Below are positions 32,290 through 40,431 of a stretch of DNA of 64,000 bases, piece by piece. Position 1 is the first letter of the stretch. Every line of letters starts with the position of its first letter. A program made the translations under genes and the position numbers. Location: the NCBI GenBank assembly GCA_964434165.1, contig CAYSUS010000038.1:3178-67177 (forward strand), in the 5' to 3' direction. Source of the DNA: CAYSUS01 sp964434165 (lineage in GTDB: Bacteria; Planctomycetota; Planctomycetia; Pirellulales; Thermoguttaceae). The notes under the pieces were generated by a model. The model was not told the origin of the DNA, did no database searches, and saw only the letters and a list, made by a program, of their open reading frames with translations.

Positions 32290-33144
32290 ATGCCCGGCGT
32301 CCGGCTGATTCGTGAAGTGGTCTCTCCGGGATGCAACGGGCCGGTCAACGGCCAGTTCGCGTTGCAGAGGGCCTTGCGCCGTCGGGCGCTGTCGTGGCTG
32401 GCGATCGGCGGGCGCTTGCGCGACGACGAGATCCCGTGGTTCTGGTGCTGGCTGGACGCGGGGCGGGCCGCCCGCTGGGCCGAGGCGGGCCGGCCGCTCG
32501 TCGTGGGCCCCAACGTGCTGTTCGAAAACAGCCGACGACCCTGCGGCAGGCCCGAGGAGCGGACGCTGTGCGACGCGGCGAGCTGTCGCGTCTTGTTCAC
32601 CGAGTCGGCGTGGTACCGGCAGCTTATCGAGACGCATCGCGGGCCGGCCAATCAGGCGCCGATCGTGGTCTGGCCCTATCCGATCGATCCCATGCCCGGC
32701 GGGCCGCTTGAGGTGGAGCACGACCTGTTGATCTACGCCAAGAGCGGCCTCTCCCGCGCGCTGCTGGAGCGGCTGAGCGGGAGCTTCCGCCGCTCGGTGG
32801 TGCTGCGCTACGGCGGCTTCCGCCGCGAGGAACTGGTCGAGACGGCGCGGCGGAGCCGCGCGTGCCTGTATCTCTCCGACGACGACCGGGGGCCGCTGGC
32901 ACTGGCCGAGATCCTTCTGTGCGGCTGCCCGGCGGTGGGCGTGCCACGCGGGGCGCCGTTCATCGAGCACGGGCAGACTGGGGTAATGATCGACTGCTTC
33001 GACGAGGGACGGCTGATCGGCGCCGTGGAGGACTGCCTGGAGCTCGACCGCGAGAGGGTCAGGGCGCTGGCGCGGGGGGCCTTCGACACCGAGCGGATCG
33101 TGGACAAGGTGGCCGGCGCGTTGCGCACCATGCGGGAGATATGA
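32290..33144 (+). CDS. GT-B type glycosyltransferase
   Basis: 284 residues. The N-terminal IREVVSPGCNGPVNGQFALQRALRRR is Rossmann-like. RPLVVGPNVLFENSRRPC and LLIYAKSGLSRALLERL lie at the domain junction. The donor-site region CLYLSDDDRGPLALAEILLCGCPAVGVPRGAPFIEHGQTGVMI near residue 202 resembles GT4 enzymes. It is the last plus-strand gene of the phage block, ending 16 bp before the convergent XRE gene. Acceptor and sugar unknown. Confidence 0.78.
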   Translation: MPGVRLIREVVSPGCNGPVNGQFALQRALRRRALSWLAIGGRLRDDEIPWFWCWLDAGRAARWAEAGRPLVVGPNVLFENSRRPCGRPEERTLCDAASCRVLFTESAWYRQLIETHRGPANQAPIVVWPYPIDPMPGGPLEVEHDLLIYAKSGLSRALLERLSGSFRRSVVLRYGGFRREELVETARRSRACLYLSDDDRGPLALAEILLCGCPAVGVPRGAPFIEHGQTGVMIDCFDEGRLIGAVEDCLELDRERVRALARGAFDTERIVDKVAGALRTMREI

Positions 33145-33160
33145 CTTGATCCCCGGCGCC

Positions 33161-33688
33161 CTACTCGCCGCGGCTCTCCACGACCGACCGGTACATGGCC
33201 TCGACGATGTCCGAGATCATCTCGCCGTGGCTGGTCTCCAGGAGCACGGCCAGCTTGTCGTGGACCCGCCGGTTGCGGTTCATCTGCTCGACGGAAGCGA
33301 CGACCCCCTCGGCCGTCAGCGCGCCGCCGGCGCCGAAGCGGCTGTAGAGCTCGGCGAAGTCGGCGTCGGTCCAGCCCTCGAACAGCCTGGGATGGTCCGC
33401 GACGACGCAATCGACCACGGGGTTGGTCTGGCGGTCGAAGCGGCGATACATCAGTTGCGCCGGCTCGAGGAACAGCTCGTCGATCGATACGCCGAGTCCC
33501 TCGGCCAGGCGATGCAGCGTCTGCGCTCTGGGCTGGCTGCTGCCGTCGAGAATGCCCCGCAGCGTGCGGCGGTCGATGCCCGTCTGACGCGCGGCCTGGG
33601 CGAGCGAGAGATTCAGCCGGGCGATGACGCGCCGCAGGTTCTCGCCGATCGAGCCGTTCGTCGCGGGGGAGAAAGCCGGCTGGGGCAT
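33161..33688 (-). CDS. XRE-family repressor-like regulator
   Basis: 175 residues. The N-terminal Cro/CI-type HTH spans residues about 15-70 (IGENLRRVIARLNLSLAQAARQTGIDRRTLRGILDGSSQPRAQTLHRLAEGLGVSIDELF). The C-terminal half (PVVDCVVADHPRLFEGWTDADFAELYSRFGAGGALTAEGV) is a helical domain of unknown ligand, not an S24 peptidase, so RecA-driven cleavage is not expected. It is convergent with the glycosyltransferase cassette and has a palindromic site 28 bp upstream, which suggests autoregulation. It may control the phage-type block or only itself. Confidence 0.8.
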   Translation of the reverse strand: MPQPAFSPATNGSIGENLRRVIARLNLSLAQAARQTGIDRRTLRGILDGSSQPRAQTLHRLAEGLGVSIDELFLEPAQLMYRRFDRQTNPVVDCVVADHPRLFEGWTDADFAELYSRFGAGGALTAEGVVASVEQMNRNRRVHDKLAVLLETSHGEMISDIVEAMYRSVVESRGE

Positions 33689-33716
33689 GGGCGGGGCACT
33701 CCGGCACTGGAGGAAG

Positions 33717-33730
33717 TATACTTATGTATA
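33717..33730. promoter_or_regulatory. Palindromic operator candidate (TATAC-TTAT-GTATA)
   Basis: A perfect inverted repeat of five bases with a four-base centre, 28 bp upstream of the XRE gene start in an AT-rich island. It overlaps a minus-strand TATACT that could be the -10 box, as expected for a self-repressing gene. Confidence 0.5.
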
Positions 33731-33816
33731 TCGACCTGAGCGCGGTGCGTCAAGAGGGGGTGCCGCGGGGGAGGGGAGGCGAAGCAGCGGTGGGCACGAA
33801 CGACCGGCGGGCGCGC

Positions 33817-33864
33817 AAAAAAAGCCCGGCGAGTGCCTGTCAGGTATCGGCACGCGTCGGGCTT
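33817..33864 (-). terminator. Intrinsic terminator downstream of the NACHT/HEPN operon
   Basis: On the minus strand: AAGCCCGACGCGTGCC (33864-33849), 11-base loop, GGCACTCGCCGGGCTT (33837-33822; 14 of 16 paired), then a run of Ts (A-run at 33817-33823 on the plus strand). It points leftward, matching transcripts coming from the HEPN gene that ends at 34204. Confidence 0.75.
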
Positions 33865-34203
33865 CCACCGCGGGAATACACCTGACGCCTCGTGCGGTGT
33901 CCCTGTCGAAACGCCGGCGGTGAGGCAGCCGCACCAAACGCCCCGACAACCAAATCCTAGCTTACGAAAGGCGGAAGTAAAGCCCCCAGAAAGAATTCCT
34001 TGCCCCCCGCGGAGCGGGGTGGCCGGCATAGTGGCGAGTCCGCCTGGGCTACGGCTCAACCACCTTCGCTCTCGCCAAGAAGAACGTCCACCCGACCCAG
34101 CTCAAGGGTGCGCTCGCCAAGCTGCCGAGAATCCCGTTCGGCAACACCGGAGCCGTCGCGCCATTTCGGCGGCGCTTCCTGTGAAGTCGTCTCCAGGCAT
34201 TGC
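33865..34203. other. Non-coding gap with a possible gene remnant
   Basis: No intact gene is seen here. A plus-strand frame of 50 codons (34032-34184) follows an in-frame TAG, lacks a good start, and reads GYGSTTFALAKKNVHP then TQLKGALAKLPRIPFGNTG. It looks like the worn end of an unrelated gene beside the island, not a functional one. This boundary between the phage block and the NACHT island may be an old insertion site. Confidence 0.35.
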
Positions 34204-34659
34204 TCAGAAGCCGGGTGGCAGCAAGGCGGGGTGGTCCGAGTTGAGCCAGGCGATCACGTCCGCGCGCAGTTGCATGGCGGTGGCCGACAACTCGGTAGCG
34301 ACTTCCTCGCTGACGGCGCCGACGCGCTCGTAGACTGCCTGGCCGCGGAGCCTTGAGCAACGCTCGAGGTGATCGACGGTCTCCGACCACGGGGGGCCTA
34401 GCGTGAAAGGAAGCGACTCGATGGCGCGCTTGTGATGTCCTTGTCCCTTCGGCACCGCGTATCCCGCCGCCTTCCGTGCAATCATGCAGAGCTGCAGGGC
34501 GGCTTCGTAGGCATGGAAGAAACGGCCGTCGGCACTCAGGCCGCTGGCTCCCGCGTCCGAGAGGTCGCGGTCCACAACCTCCAGGAGCTTCTGGATCTCG
34601 GCGACGGTTGCGTCAGACCGTTGGAGCCAGCCGTTCTGCAACCATTGCTCTAAGCTCAT
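34204..34659 (-). CDS. HEPN-domain protein paired with the NACHT-nucleotidyltransferase
   Basis: 151 residues, all helical. HAYEAALQLCMIARKAAGYAVP near residue 49 and HLERCSRLRGQAVYERVGAVSEEVATELSATAMQLRADVIAWL near 97-139 match the HEPN four-helix bundle. R105-x4-Y110 occupies the place of the catalytic R-x4-H; the His is a Tyr here, so RNase activity is uncertain. The ATG at 34659 starts 47 bp inside the upstream NACHT gene, which gives strong translational coupling. MNT-HEPN pairs are toxin-antitoxin modules in which the nucleotidyltransferase AMPylates the HEPN partner. Here the MNT is fused to the NACHT protein. Confidence 0.75.
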   Translation of the reverse strand: MSLEQWLQNGWLQRSDATVAEIQKLLEVVDRDLSDAGASGLSADGRFFHAYEAALQLCMIARKAAGYAVPKGQGHHKRAIESLPFTLGPPWSETVDHLERCSRLRGQAVYERVGAVSEEVATELSATAMQLRADVIAWLNSDHPALLPPGF

Positions 34660-37600
34660 CGTCCAAGCCCTCCCGTGACATAGCAGTACCGCGCTGGACG
34701 ATTGGAATCTTCTCGCGGCGATACACGTCCAAGAGAAACGGGTCGCCGGCCTGGAACTTCTGGCGAAATGACTCCCGGGTGTAAATGACCGGGTTGATCC
34801 GCCGTCCCAAGACGCTCTCCGCACTGCGAAGCGGAACCGACAGGTCCTTCAAGCCAATGTCGCCCATGAGGAACAGGTCGATGTCGCTATCTTCCGTTTG
34901 GCGGTTCCTCGCCGTCGAGCCAAATACGAACGCCACTTCCATTCGGTCAGACGACGGCTTCAGTGCGTCGGCAAGGACCGACTCCAGTCGGAGACCGCCA
35001 CGTACGGCTCGGGCGGTGGCGAGATCGCGGAGACACTCCAGGGCGTGCGGGCACGGCTCGCCAAGGGAGATGAGGACGTGTTCCACTCTTTCAACGACGC
35101 GGTGGTCCCAAGGAACGCTCTCGTTTGCCATGGCGCCTGCAAGGCACTGCGCCGCCACACGCTGCAGCCGGATCGACACGGGCGCGTCCAGCCAGGACTT
35201 GAAGGCGCTCGTGACGCCGTCGTGTTCGCCGAGTTGACGCCGAAGGGCCCACGCACAAGCCATCTGGAGTTCGTTCGGGGCATCGTGCGCGGCGATGGCT
35301 TCCAGCAGCATCTCGGTGATTCGGGAGTCGCACGCCGCAGCCACGGACAATCCGTGAGCCGCGCCCGAGCGGACTTCGAGGGGGAAGCCGCCTGCGAAGT
35401 ATCGCTCAAGCTCATCACGAATCGCCTCATCGTCCGCGGCGGCGTCGCCCAGACTCGAGGCGCAGGCTGCGCGGACGCCGTCGTCGTGGTCCTGCCGGAG
35501 CACGCGCAGAAGCAACCGGGCCTTCTTGTGCCGTCCCTTCGCGGCGGATGCCAGGCCGGACGCGGCAGCGAGGCGCAGCGACCGTGGAGCGTCACGGTTG
35601 GCAAGGATCCTCAGCAGTCGCATCCTGGCCCTGGGGTCGGTCCCTGCTCTTCGACCGAGCTCTCGCACCAGGCCTTCCTTGAGCTCGACGGCCTGTCGGT
35701 CGTCTTCGAGAATGCAGCAGGCGCTTTTGTACCATGCCTCCGGATCGCTCATCAGAAGGCTCGCGTTGAAGACGGGAATCGCGCGTTCCTTTCCTTCGTC
35801 TTCGACGGGGACGACTATGGCCGCCTCGGATCTGAACTCGGGAAGATGCTGGTCCTTCAGTCGTTCGCGCAGTTTGCCCCAGTAGAAGAGGCACTCGTAC
35901 TCCTCGGGATCGAGCTCGGCCTTGGCCGTGGAGAGTATCGCGGCGACGGCGTCTTCGGCCTGCGACTCCAGCCGCGTTCCGTCCAGGCTTTCCAACACGT
36001 CGAACGCTTCCAACGCAATGCCCAGCCACTTCGAGCGCCCCAGATCAGCGAGCGTTTCGAAGATGCTGGAAACGAGTCGGCGATTCGCAACCGTCGTTCC
36101 GTCGGACAGGCACTTCAATGCCAGAAGCGGCCCTCGCTTGAGGAAGCGACCGACCGGGTCCGGGTCATCAACCAGGCTCGAAACGAGAGACTCGGCCAGT
36201 GGCGGCGTGAGCTGGGCAGCCACCAGGCGAACGACCTCGCACCATGACGGATGGAAGAAGTAGCTGCGGAGACCATCGCTGACGTTCCTCGCCTGGGAAG
36301 CATCGGCCTCGTCAACGACGCCCAGCGAGGCGAAGTACTCCTGCAGCGTGCGGTGAGTGAACCCGAACAGGTCGGGACCCCGCTCTTCGATCAATCCTGA
36401 GCGTTCTGCGAGGTAACGAATGACTCGGTCGCAGATGTCGTTGGCGTCGTCGGACTCGAACCCGAGTTTCTCCTGCAGATACGCGCGCATTCTCGCAGCC
36501 AGCCACCAACGAGGCGCCAAGGTTCGATCGGCCTTCTGCATCGCCAATGCCAAGTCCGAGAGAAGCCAACGGAACTCGCGCGAATCCAGGTCGATACTGT
36601 GCGTCGCGTCGAACCTGTCCGAGGCGTGCTTGGTCTTCTCCCAGGTGTCGAGAAACACGTCGACGACCTTCTCGTAGAGATCGACCCGTCGTCGAGGGAG
36701 CGTTCCGCCGCGGGCACCGGTCAGCAACACGAGAATCGTCAGGACCAGCGGGTTCGATGCCAGGGCCCGAACGCGGGGATTCGAGAAGATCGCCGTTTCC
36801 AGTTGAGCGGCGACTTCCTCCCGGGACTCGCCGAGAATTCGTGCCAGCAGCGCTGCCCACTTCTCTGCGAAAGCCTTCAGTTGCTTGCGGCTGTACCCCA
36901 GAACACGAAACACGCTGAACCCCAGGTCGGACCAGGGCCCGGACTCGAAGCCGACGACGCGAGAGGTGATGACGTATCGGTTCTCCGGGTACTGCCTCAC
37001 GAACGCCTTGACCGCCTTGATTAGACGATCGCGTTTCTCGTGACCGCCGACCTCGTCGAGACCGTCGAGCATGACCAGGCAGCGACGACGATGGTCGGAT
37101 AGCGCCTTTCGAAGGGGCTTCTCGACGTCACCGCAACCACTATCCGCCGCTCGCGCCGCCACGAATCCGAGCAAGTCGACGCGCTCATCCAGTTCCTGGG
37201 CCCGGGAGAACTCCGCCAGTCGAAGGTAGAGCGGCACCTCGTCGGTCTCGGCACTGCGCCGTGCCGACTTGTGGGCGAGGAACCGGAGGAGTGTCGTCTT
37301 TCCGCCCCCGGGATGACCGAGCAGGACCACCCGGTCTTGCGTCTGAACGCACTCGGTGGCTGCCAGATTCCACCGCGGGGACGTCGGCGCCGCGCAGCCT
37401 GTCCGGCAATCGTCGTCGGGCCTGGCGTCCTCGCGCACCGTCAGGTCAACGAAGACCTCCTCGATCGGCTGCTGCTCGAAATGGGGCATTCCAATGCCCC
37501 GAAACCCGAGCTTCTCGTGGGCCTTTGCGACGAAGTCGCGATACTCACGCAATTCACCGCCGAGAGTGAGTTGCTGCGGCGTCATTGCCAGGGCCGTGGC

Positions 37601-37762
37601 CAGGCGCTGGATTGTCGACTCTCGCACGGAGCCAACTTGGCCTGACAGGATCCGGCTTAGCTGGGGCCTTGAGACGCGAGATGTCTCCGCAAGTCTTGAT
37701 ATGGAAATGTCTTGAGACGCAAGGGTTGTTCGCAGGAGCTCGACATTGAGCTTCTCGGCCAT
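34613..37762 (-). CDS. HTH-NACHT-helical repeat-nucleotidyltransferase fusion protein
   Basis: 1049 residues. (1) Cro-type HTH at about 6-66 (ISRLAETSRVSRPQLSRILSG). (2) NACHT/STAND NTPase: Walker A GHPGGGKTT at 149-157, Walker B LVMLDGLDEV at 229-238, sensor YVITSRV at 263-269, then a winged-helix-like part (GFTHRTLQEYFASLG). (3) Alpha-helical repeats with HEAT-like pattern, about 560-930. (4) MNT nucleotidyltransferase at about 937-1035 with FGSTARN at 947-953 and SDIDLFL at 959-965 (metal-binding D960, D962). All motifs are intact. The codon and GC composition is visibly lower than its neighbours, suggesting transfer. NACHT ATPases serve in anti-phage immunity. HTH and operator imply autoregulation. 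This exact fusion is unfamiliar to me. Confidence 0.85.
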   Translation of the reverse strand: MAEKLNVELLRTTLASQDISISRLAETSRVSRPQLSRILSGQVGSVRESTIQRLATALAMTPQQLTLGGELREYRDFVAKAHEKLGFRGIGMPHFEQQPIEEVFVDLTVREDARPDDDCRTGCAAPTSPRWNLAATECVQTQDRVVLLGHPGGGKTTLLRFLAHKSARRSAETDEVPLYLRLAEFSRAQELDERVDLLGFVAARAADSGCGDVEKPLRKALSDHRRRCLVMLDGLDEVGGHEKRDRLIKAVKAFVRQYPENRYVITSRVVGFESGPWSDLGFSVFRVLGYSRKQLKAFAEKWAALLARILGESREEVAAQLETAIFSNPRVRALASNPLVLTILVLLTGARGGTLPRRRVDLYEKVVDVFLDTWEKTKHASDRFDATHSIDLDSREFRWLLSDLALAMQKADRTLAPRWWLAARMRAYLQEKLGFESDDANDICDRVIRYLAERSGLIEERGPDLFGFTHRTLQEYFASLGVVDEADASQARNVSDGLRSYFFHPSWCEVVRLVAAQLTPPLAESLVSSLVDDPDPVGRFLKRGPLLALKCLSDGTTVANRRLVSSIFETLADLGRSKWLGIALEAFDVLESLDGTRLESQAEDAVAAILSTAKAELDPEEYECLFYWGKLRERLKDQHLPEFRSEAAIVVPVEDEGKERAIPVFNASLLMSDPEAWYKSACCILEDDRQAVELKEGLVRELGRRAGTDPRARMRLLRILANRDAPRSLRLAAASGLASAAKGRHKKARLLLRVLRQDHDDGVRAACASSLGDAAADDEAIRDELERYFAGGFPLEVRSGAAHGLSVAAACDSRITEMLLEAIAAHDAPNELQMACAWALRRQLGEHDGVTSAFKSWLDAPVSIRLQRVAAQCLAGAMANESVPWDHRVVERVEHVLISLGEPCPHALECLRDLATARAVRGGLRLESVLADALKPSSDRMEVAFVFGSTARNRQTEDSDIDLFLMGDIGLKDLSVPLRSAESVLGRRINPVIYTRESFRQKFQAGDPFLLDVYRREKIPIVQRGTAMSREGLDDELRAMVAERLAPTV

Positions 37763-37788
37763 CTTGTTTCTCTGGATGTCGTCCAGTG

Positions 37789-37857
37789 TGACAAATCAGA
37801 AATACTGAATGTGTATCATTTGTCAACTAGGAAGCACGGATTAAAGATACAAATGAT
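37789..37857. promoter_or_regulatory. Operator with three ACAAAT half-sites
   Basis: TGACAAAT at 37789-37796 faces ATTTGTCA at 37818-37825 (perfect 8-bp inverted repeat), and ATCATTTGT at 37815-37823 faces ACAAATGAT at 37849-37857 (perfect 9-bp inverted repeat). The middle site is shared. The whole lies in an AT-rich patch 27-95 bp upstream of the NACHT gene, as expected for binding by its own N-terminal HTH. Confidence 0.65.
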
Positions 37858-38182
37858 GCGCCAGCGTTCCTTTGCGCGATCCGCGTCGCTTCGTGGGATG
37901 TGTTATGGGCCCCTTGCCGCCTAGGCCAGGCCGGGCAGTTTTCGCTTGCGCTGGAAGCGCTTAGGCGTACGCCGGCGCGAAGCATCAGCCTGAATTGGGG
38001 GGCCTAGGCCTCGGCCCAGGGGCTCGGCCGAGAAATCGGCGACCAGGATCTGCCAGGGTGGGATCGCTGATCGATGTGGCTCGACCCTCCTCCCGTGCTC
38101 CGTCCCTGGCGGCTCGCCAAGGTCCGCCAGCTGCGGCGAATCGGCAGATCGGCTGCATGTTCGCCTCCCCGCAACCGCCCCC
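37858..38182. other. Gap between the NACHT island and the exonuclease gene
   Basis: About 320 bases without a gene. It contains the eight-base palindrome-like CCTAGGCC twice (near 37920 and 38004) and a short GCGCT...AGCGC hairpin. Beyond this it looks like ordinary GC-rich spacer. The right edge of the low-GC island falls at about 37860. Confidence 0.4.
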
Positions 38183-39022
38183 TCACCCCTCCACCGCCGC
38201 GGCCGCGGCCTGCCAGGGGTTGGGCCAATCGCCCCAGTGGTCGAGGTAGATGCGATAGGCGCTGCACTCGGCCGACCGCTCCTCGATCCACTGCTTCGTC
38301 TCGGCGATGATCTGCTGCTCGGCGTCGAGCGTGAGCAGGCCCACCAGCACGCGCGTGCGGAGAAAGACGAAGTAGGTGTCGAGCACGTCGCAGCGGCAGT
38401 AGTCGTTGATCTCGACCAGGCGGCCCGCGTCGTACATGTCCTGGACCATGTCGCCCTCGACGTCCATCTTGCCGGGCTTGCCGAGGAGGTTGGCGGCCAG
38501 GTTCAAGCCCCCGGTGAACCGCGTGGCCCCGAAATTGGTAAGCACGTCGCACAGGTCGATGTGCGCCTGCTGGTTATAGCGGTTGCGGGGCTGGTCGTAG
38601 GCCTTGGCCCCGTCGGCGAACCAGCCCGGTAGGCTCACCCCGTACCGGAATGCGGCCAGCTCCAGGAGCGGCAGGTCGAAGCTCCGGCCGTTGAAGCTCA
38701 CCAGCGTGGGCCGGCGATACCGCTCCCAGCCGCGCCAGAAGTTCTCGGCGATCACGTGCGGCCGGAACTCGGGCTCGTCGAGCACCACGAGGTCGACCAG
38801 TCGGTAGTCCGGCGCCACCTTGGCCACCGCCACGGAGATGGGAATCTGGTACGTGTAGGGAATGAAGTCTGAGTCGTACTTCTCCATCAGCTCCGCGCGG
38901 TACTGCGAGACGGCGTCGGCCGGCTCGACCGCTTCGCCCGGGTGGCGGAGCCGCGCGACGAGCTCGCCGTCGGCCACGCTCTCGATGTCCAGCACCAGGT
39001 AACGCACGGCAGGGGCGGCCAT
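38183..39022 (-). CDS. Predicted 3'-5' exonuclease related to DNA polymerase B proofreading domain
   Basis: 279 residues. DEDDy-type motifs: LVLDIES near residue 10 (D-x-E), LVSFNGRSFDLPLLELAAFRYG near 105 (N-x-x-x-F-D), and INDYCRCDVLDTYFVFLR near 206 (Y-x3-D). This fits the stand-alone PolB-like exonuclease family (DNA_pol_B_exo2 type), thought to trim DNA 3' ends. The ATG at 39022 has AAGGAGA eight bases upstream and is preferred over an earlier in-frame start. It stands alone and diverges from peptidase T. Confidence 0.88.
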   Translation of the reverse strand: MAAPAVRYLVLDIESVADGELVARLRHPGEAVEPADAVSQYRAELMEKYDSDFIPYTYQIPISVAVAKVAPDYRLVDLVVLDEPEFRPHVIAENFWRGWERYRRPTLVSFNGRSFDLPLLELAAFRYGVSLPGWFADGAKAYDQPRNRYNQQAHIDLCDVLTNFGATRFTGGLNLAANLLGKPGKMDVEGDMVQDMYDAGRLVEINDYCRCDVLDTYFVFLRTRVLVGLLTLDAEQQIIAETKQWIEERSAECSAYRIYLDHWGDWPNPWQAAAAAVEG

Positions 39023-39174
39023 CTCGACTCTCCTTCTTCGATGGATCGGCTCGCGACCGCGGCCGGCGCGCGGGCGCTTCCACCGCCGAAGTCGCATCCG
39101 TTAGACTACCAGAATCCTTCACCGGAGCGAAGGACGCACGCGGGCCGCTGCGCAAATCGCCCGCCCTCTCCGTC

Positions 39175-40431
39175 ATGCAAAGGGGAGCCGTGAACAACGA
39201 GCGCTTGCTGGAACGTTTCCTCCGCTACGTCCGCATCGACACGACCGCCCGGGAAGGGGCCGAAGGTTATCCCAGCTCGCCCGGGCAGCTCGAGCTGGGC
39301 CGGCTCCTGGTCGACGAGCTCCGCGCGATGGGGCTTTCGGACGCCGCGCAGGACGAGTACGGGCTGGTGCTGGCCACCGTCCCGTCGCGCCTGGAGCGGC
39401 CCGCGCCGACGATCGCGCTCTGCGCCCACCTCGACACCTCGCCCGAGACTTCCGGGGCCGGCGTGGTGCCGCAGGTCGTCGAGAACTACCGGGGGGGCGA
39501 TCTGGTCCTGCCCGGCGATCGCGAGCAGGCGATCCGCGTGGCCGACAATCCCGAGCTCAAGGAGCTGGTGGGCTGCACCTTGATCACCTCGGACGGGACC
39601 ACGCTGTTGGGCGCCGACGACAAGGCCGGCGTGGCCGTGATCGTGGAGACCGCGGCCAGGCTCGTAGAGCATCCGGAGATCCCCCACGGCCCGATACGCC
39701 TCTTGTTCACTTGCGACGAGGAGATCGGCCGCGGCGTGGACCACGTGGACGTGACGCGGCTGGGGGCCGCGGTCTGCTACACGCTGGACGGACCGGGGGC
39801 GGACGCGATCGACGTGGAGACGTTCTCGGCCGATCGCGCGGTGGTGACCGTGCGCGGGCGGAACATCCATCCGGCCATCGCCAAGGGACGGATGGTCAAC
39901 GCCCTGCGCGTGGGCGCCGACTTCCTCTCCCGCCTGCCCCTGGAGGGGCTTTCGCCTGAGACCACCGAGGACCGCCAGGGTTTTCTGCATCCGTATGCGA
40001 TCTCCGGCGGGGTGGCGGAGGTGGCGATCCGCGTGCTGCTCCGCGACTTCAAGACGGCTGCCCTGGAAGAGCTGGCCAGCGTGCTTCGCGAGGCGGCGCG
40101 GGCGAGCATGGCCCGCTATCCGGGGTCGTCGATCGAGGTGGCCACCACGCCGCAATACCGCAACATGGCGGAGGGGCTGGCCAAGGAGCCCCGCGCCGTG
40201 GGCTTTGCGCAGAGGGCTCTGGAGGATCTCGGTCGCAAGGCCGCGCTGACCGTGGTTCGCGGGGGCACCGACGGGTCGCGTCTGACCGAGTTGGGTCTGC
40301 CCACGCCGAATCTCTCTACTGGGCAGCACGCGCCCCACGCCCCAGTGGAATGGGCATGCCTGGAGGAGATGGCCGGCTCGGTGGAGTGGCTGGTTCAGCT
40401 TGCAGAGATCTGGGGCAGCGAGGGGGTTTGA
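39175..40431 (+). CDS. pepT: Peptidase T (tripeptide aminopeptidase)
   Basis: Cytoplasmic dizinc M20 peptidase removing the N-terminal residue of tripeptides. It has 418 residues. Zinc site motifs: CAHLDTSPE near residue 83 (H-x-D), LLGADDKAGVAV near 142, FTCDEEIGRG near 180 (catalytic E-E), CYTLDGPGAD near 200, and the C-terminal HAPHAPVEW with the last His ligand. RGGTDGSRL near 362 is typical of PepT. The start could be GTG at 39190 (VNNERLLERF), which matches the family N-terminus better. ATG 39175 is kept because AGGGGAG lies too close to that GTG. Confidence 0.93.
   Translation: MQRGAVNNERLLERFLRYVRIDTTAREGAEGYPSSPGQLELGRLLVDELRAMGLSDAAQDEYGLVLATVPSRLERPAPTIALCAHLDTSPETSGAGVVPQVVENYRGGDLVLPGDREQAIRVADNPELKELVGCTLITSDGTTLLGADDKAGVAVIVETAARLVEHPEIPHGPIRLLFTCDEEIGRGVDHVDVTRLGAAVCYTLDGPGADAIDVETFSADRAVVTVRGRNIHPAIAKGRMVNALRVGADFLSRLPLEGLSPETTEDRQGFLHPYAISGGVAEVAIRVLLRDFKTAALEELASVLREAARASMARYPGSSIEVATTPQYRNMAEGLAKEPRAVGFAQRALEDLGRKAALTVVRGGTDGSRLTELGLPTPNLSTGQHAPHAPVEWACLEEMAGSVEWLVQLAEIWGSEGV

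Noticed and set aside
33161..33688. LexA/CI-type self-cleaving repressor
   Set aside because: The C-terminal half has no S24 Ser-Lys pattern.
34660..34824. Upstream extension of the HEPN frame
   Set aside because: Would overlap the MNT domain of the upstream gene in full; MSLEQWL at 34659 starts the predicted first helix.
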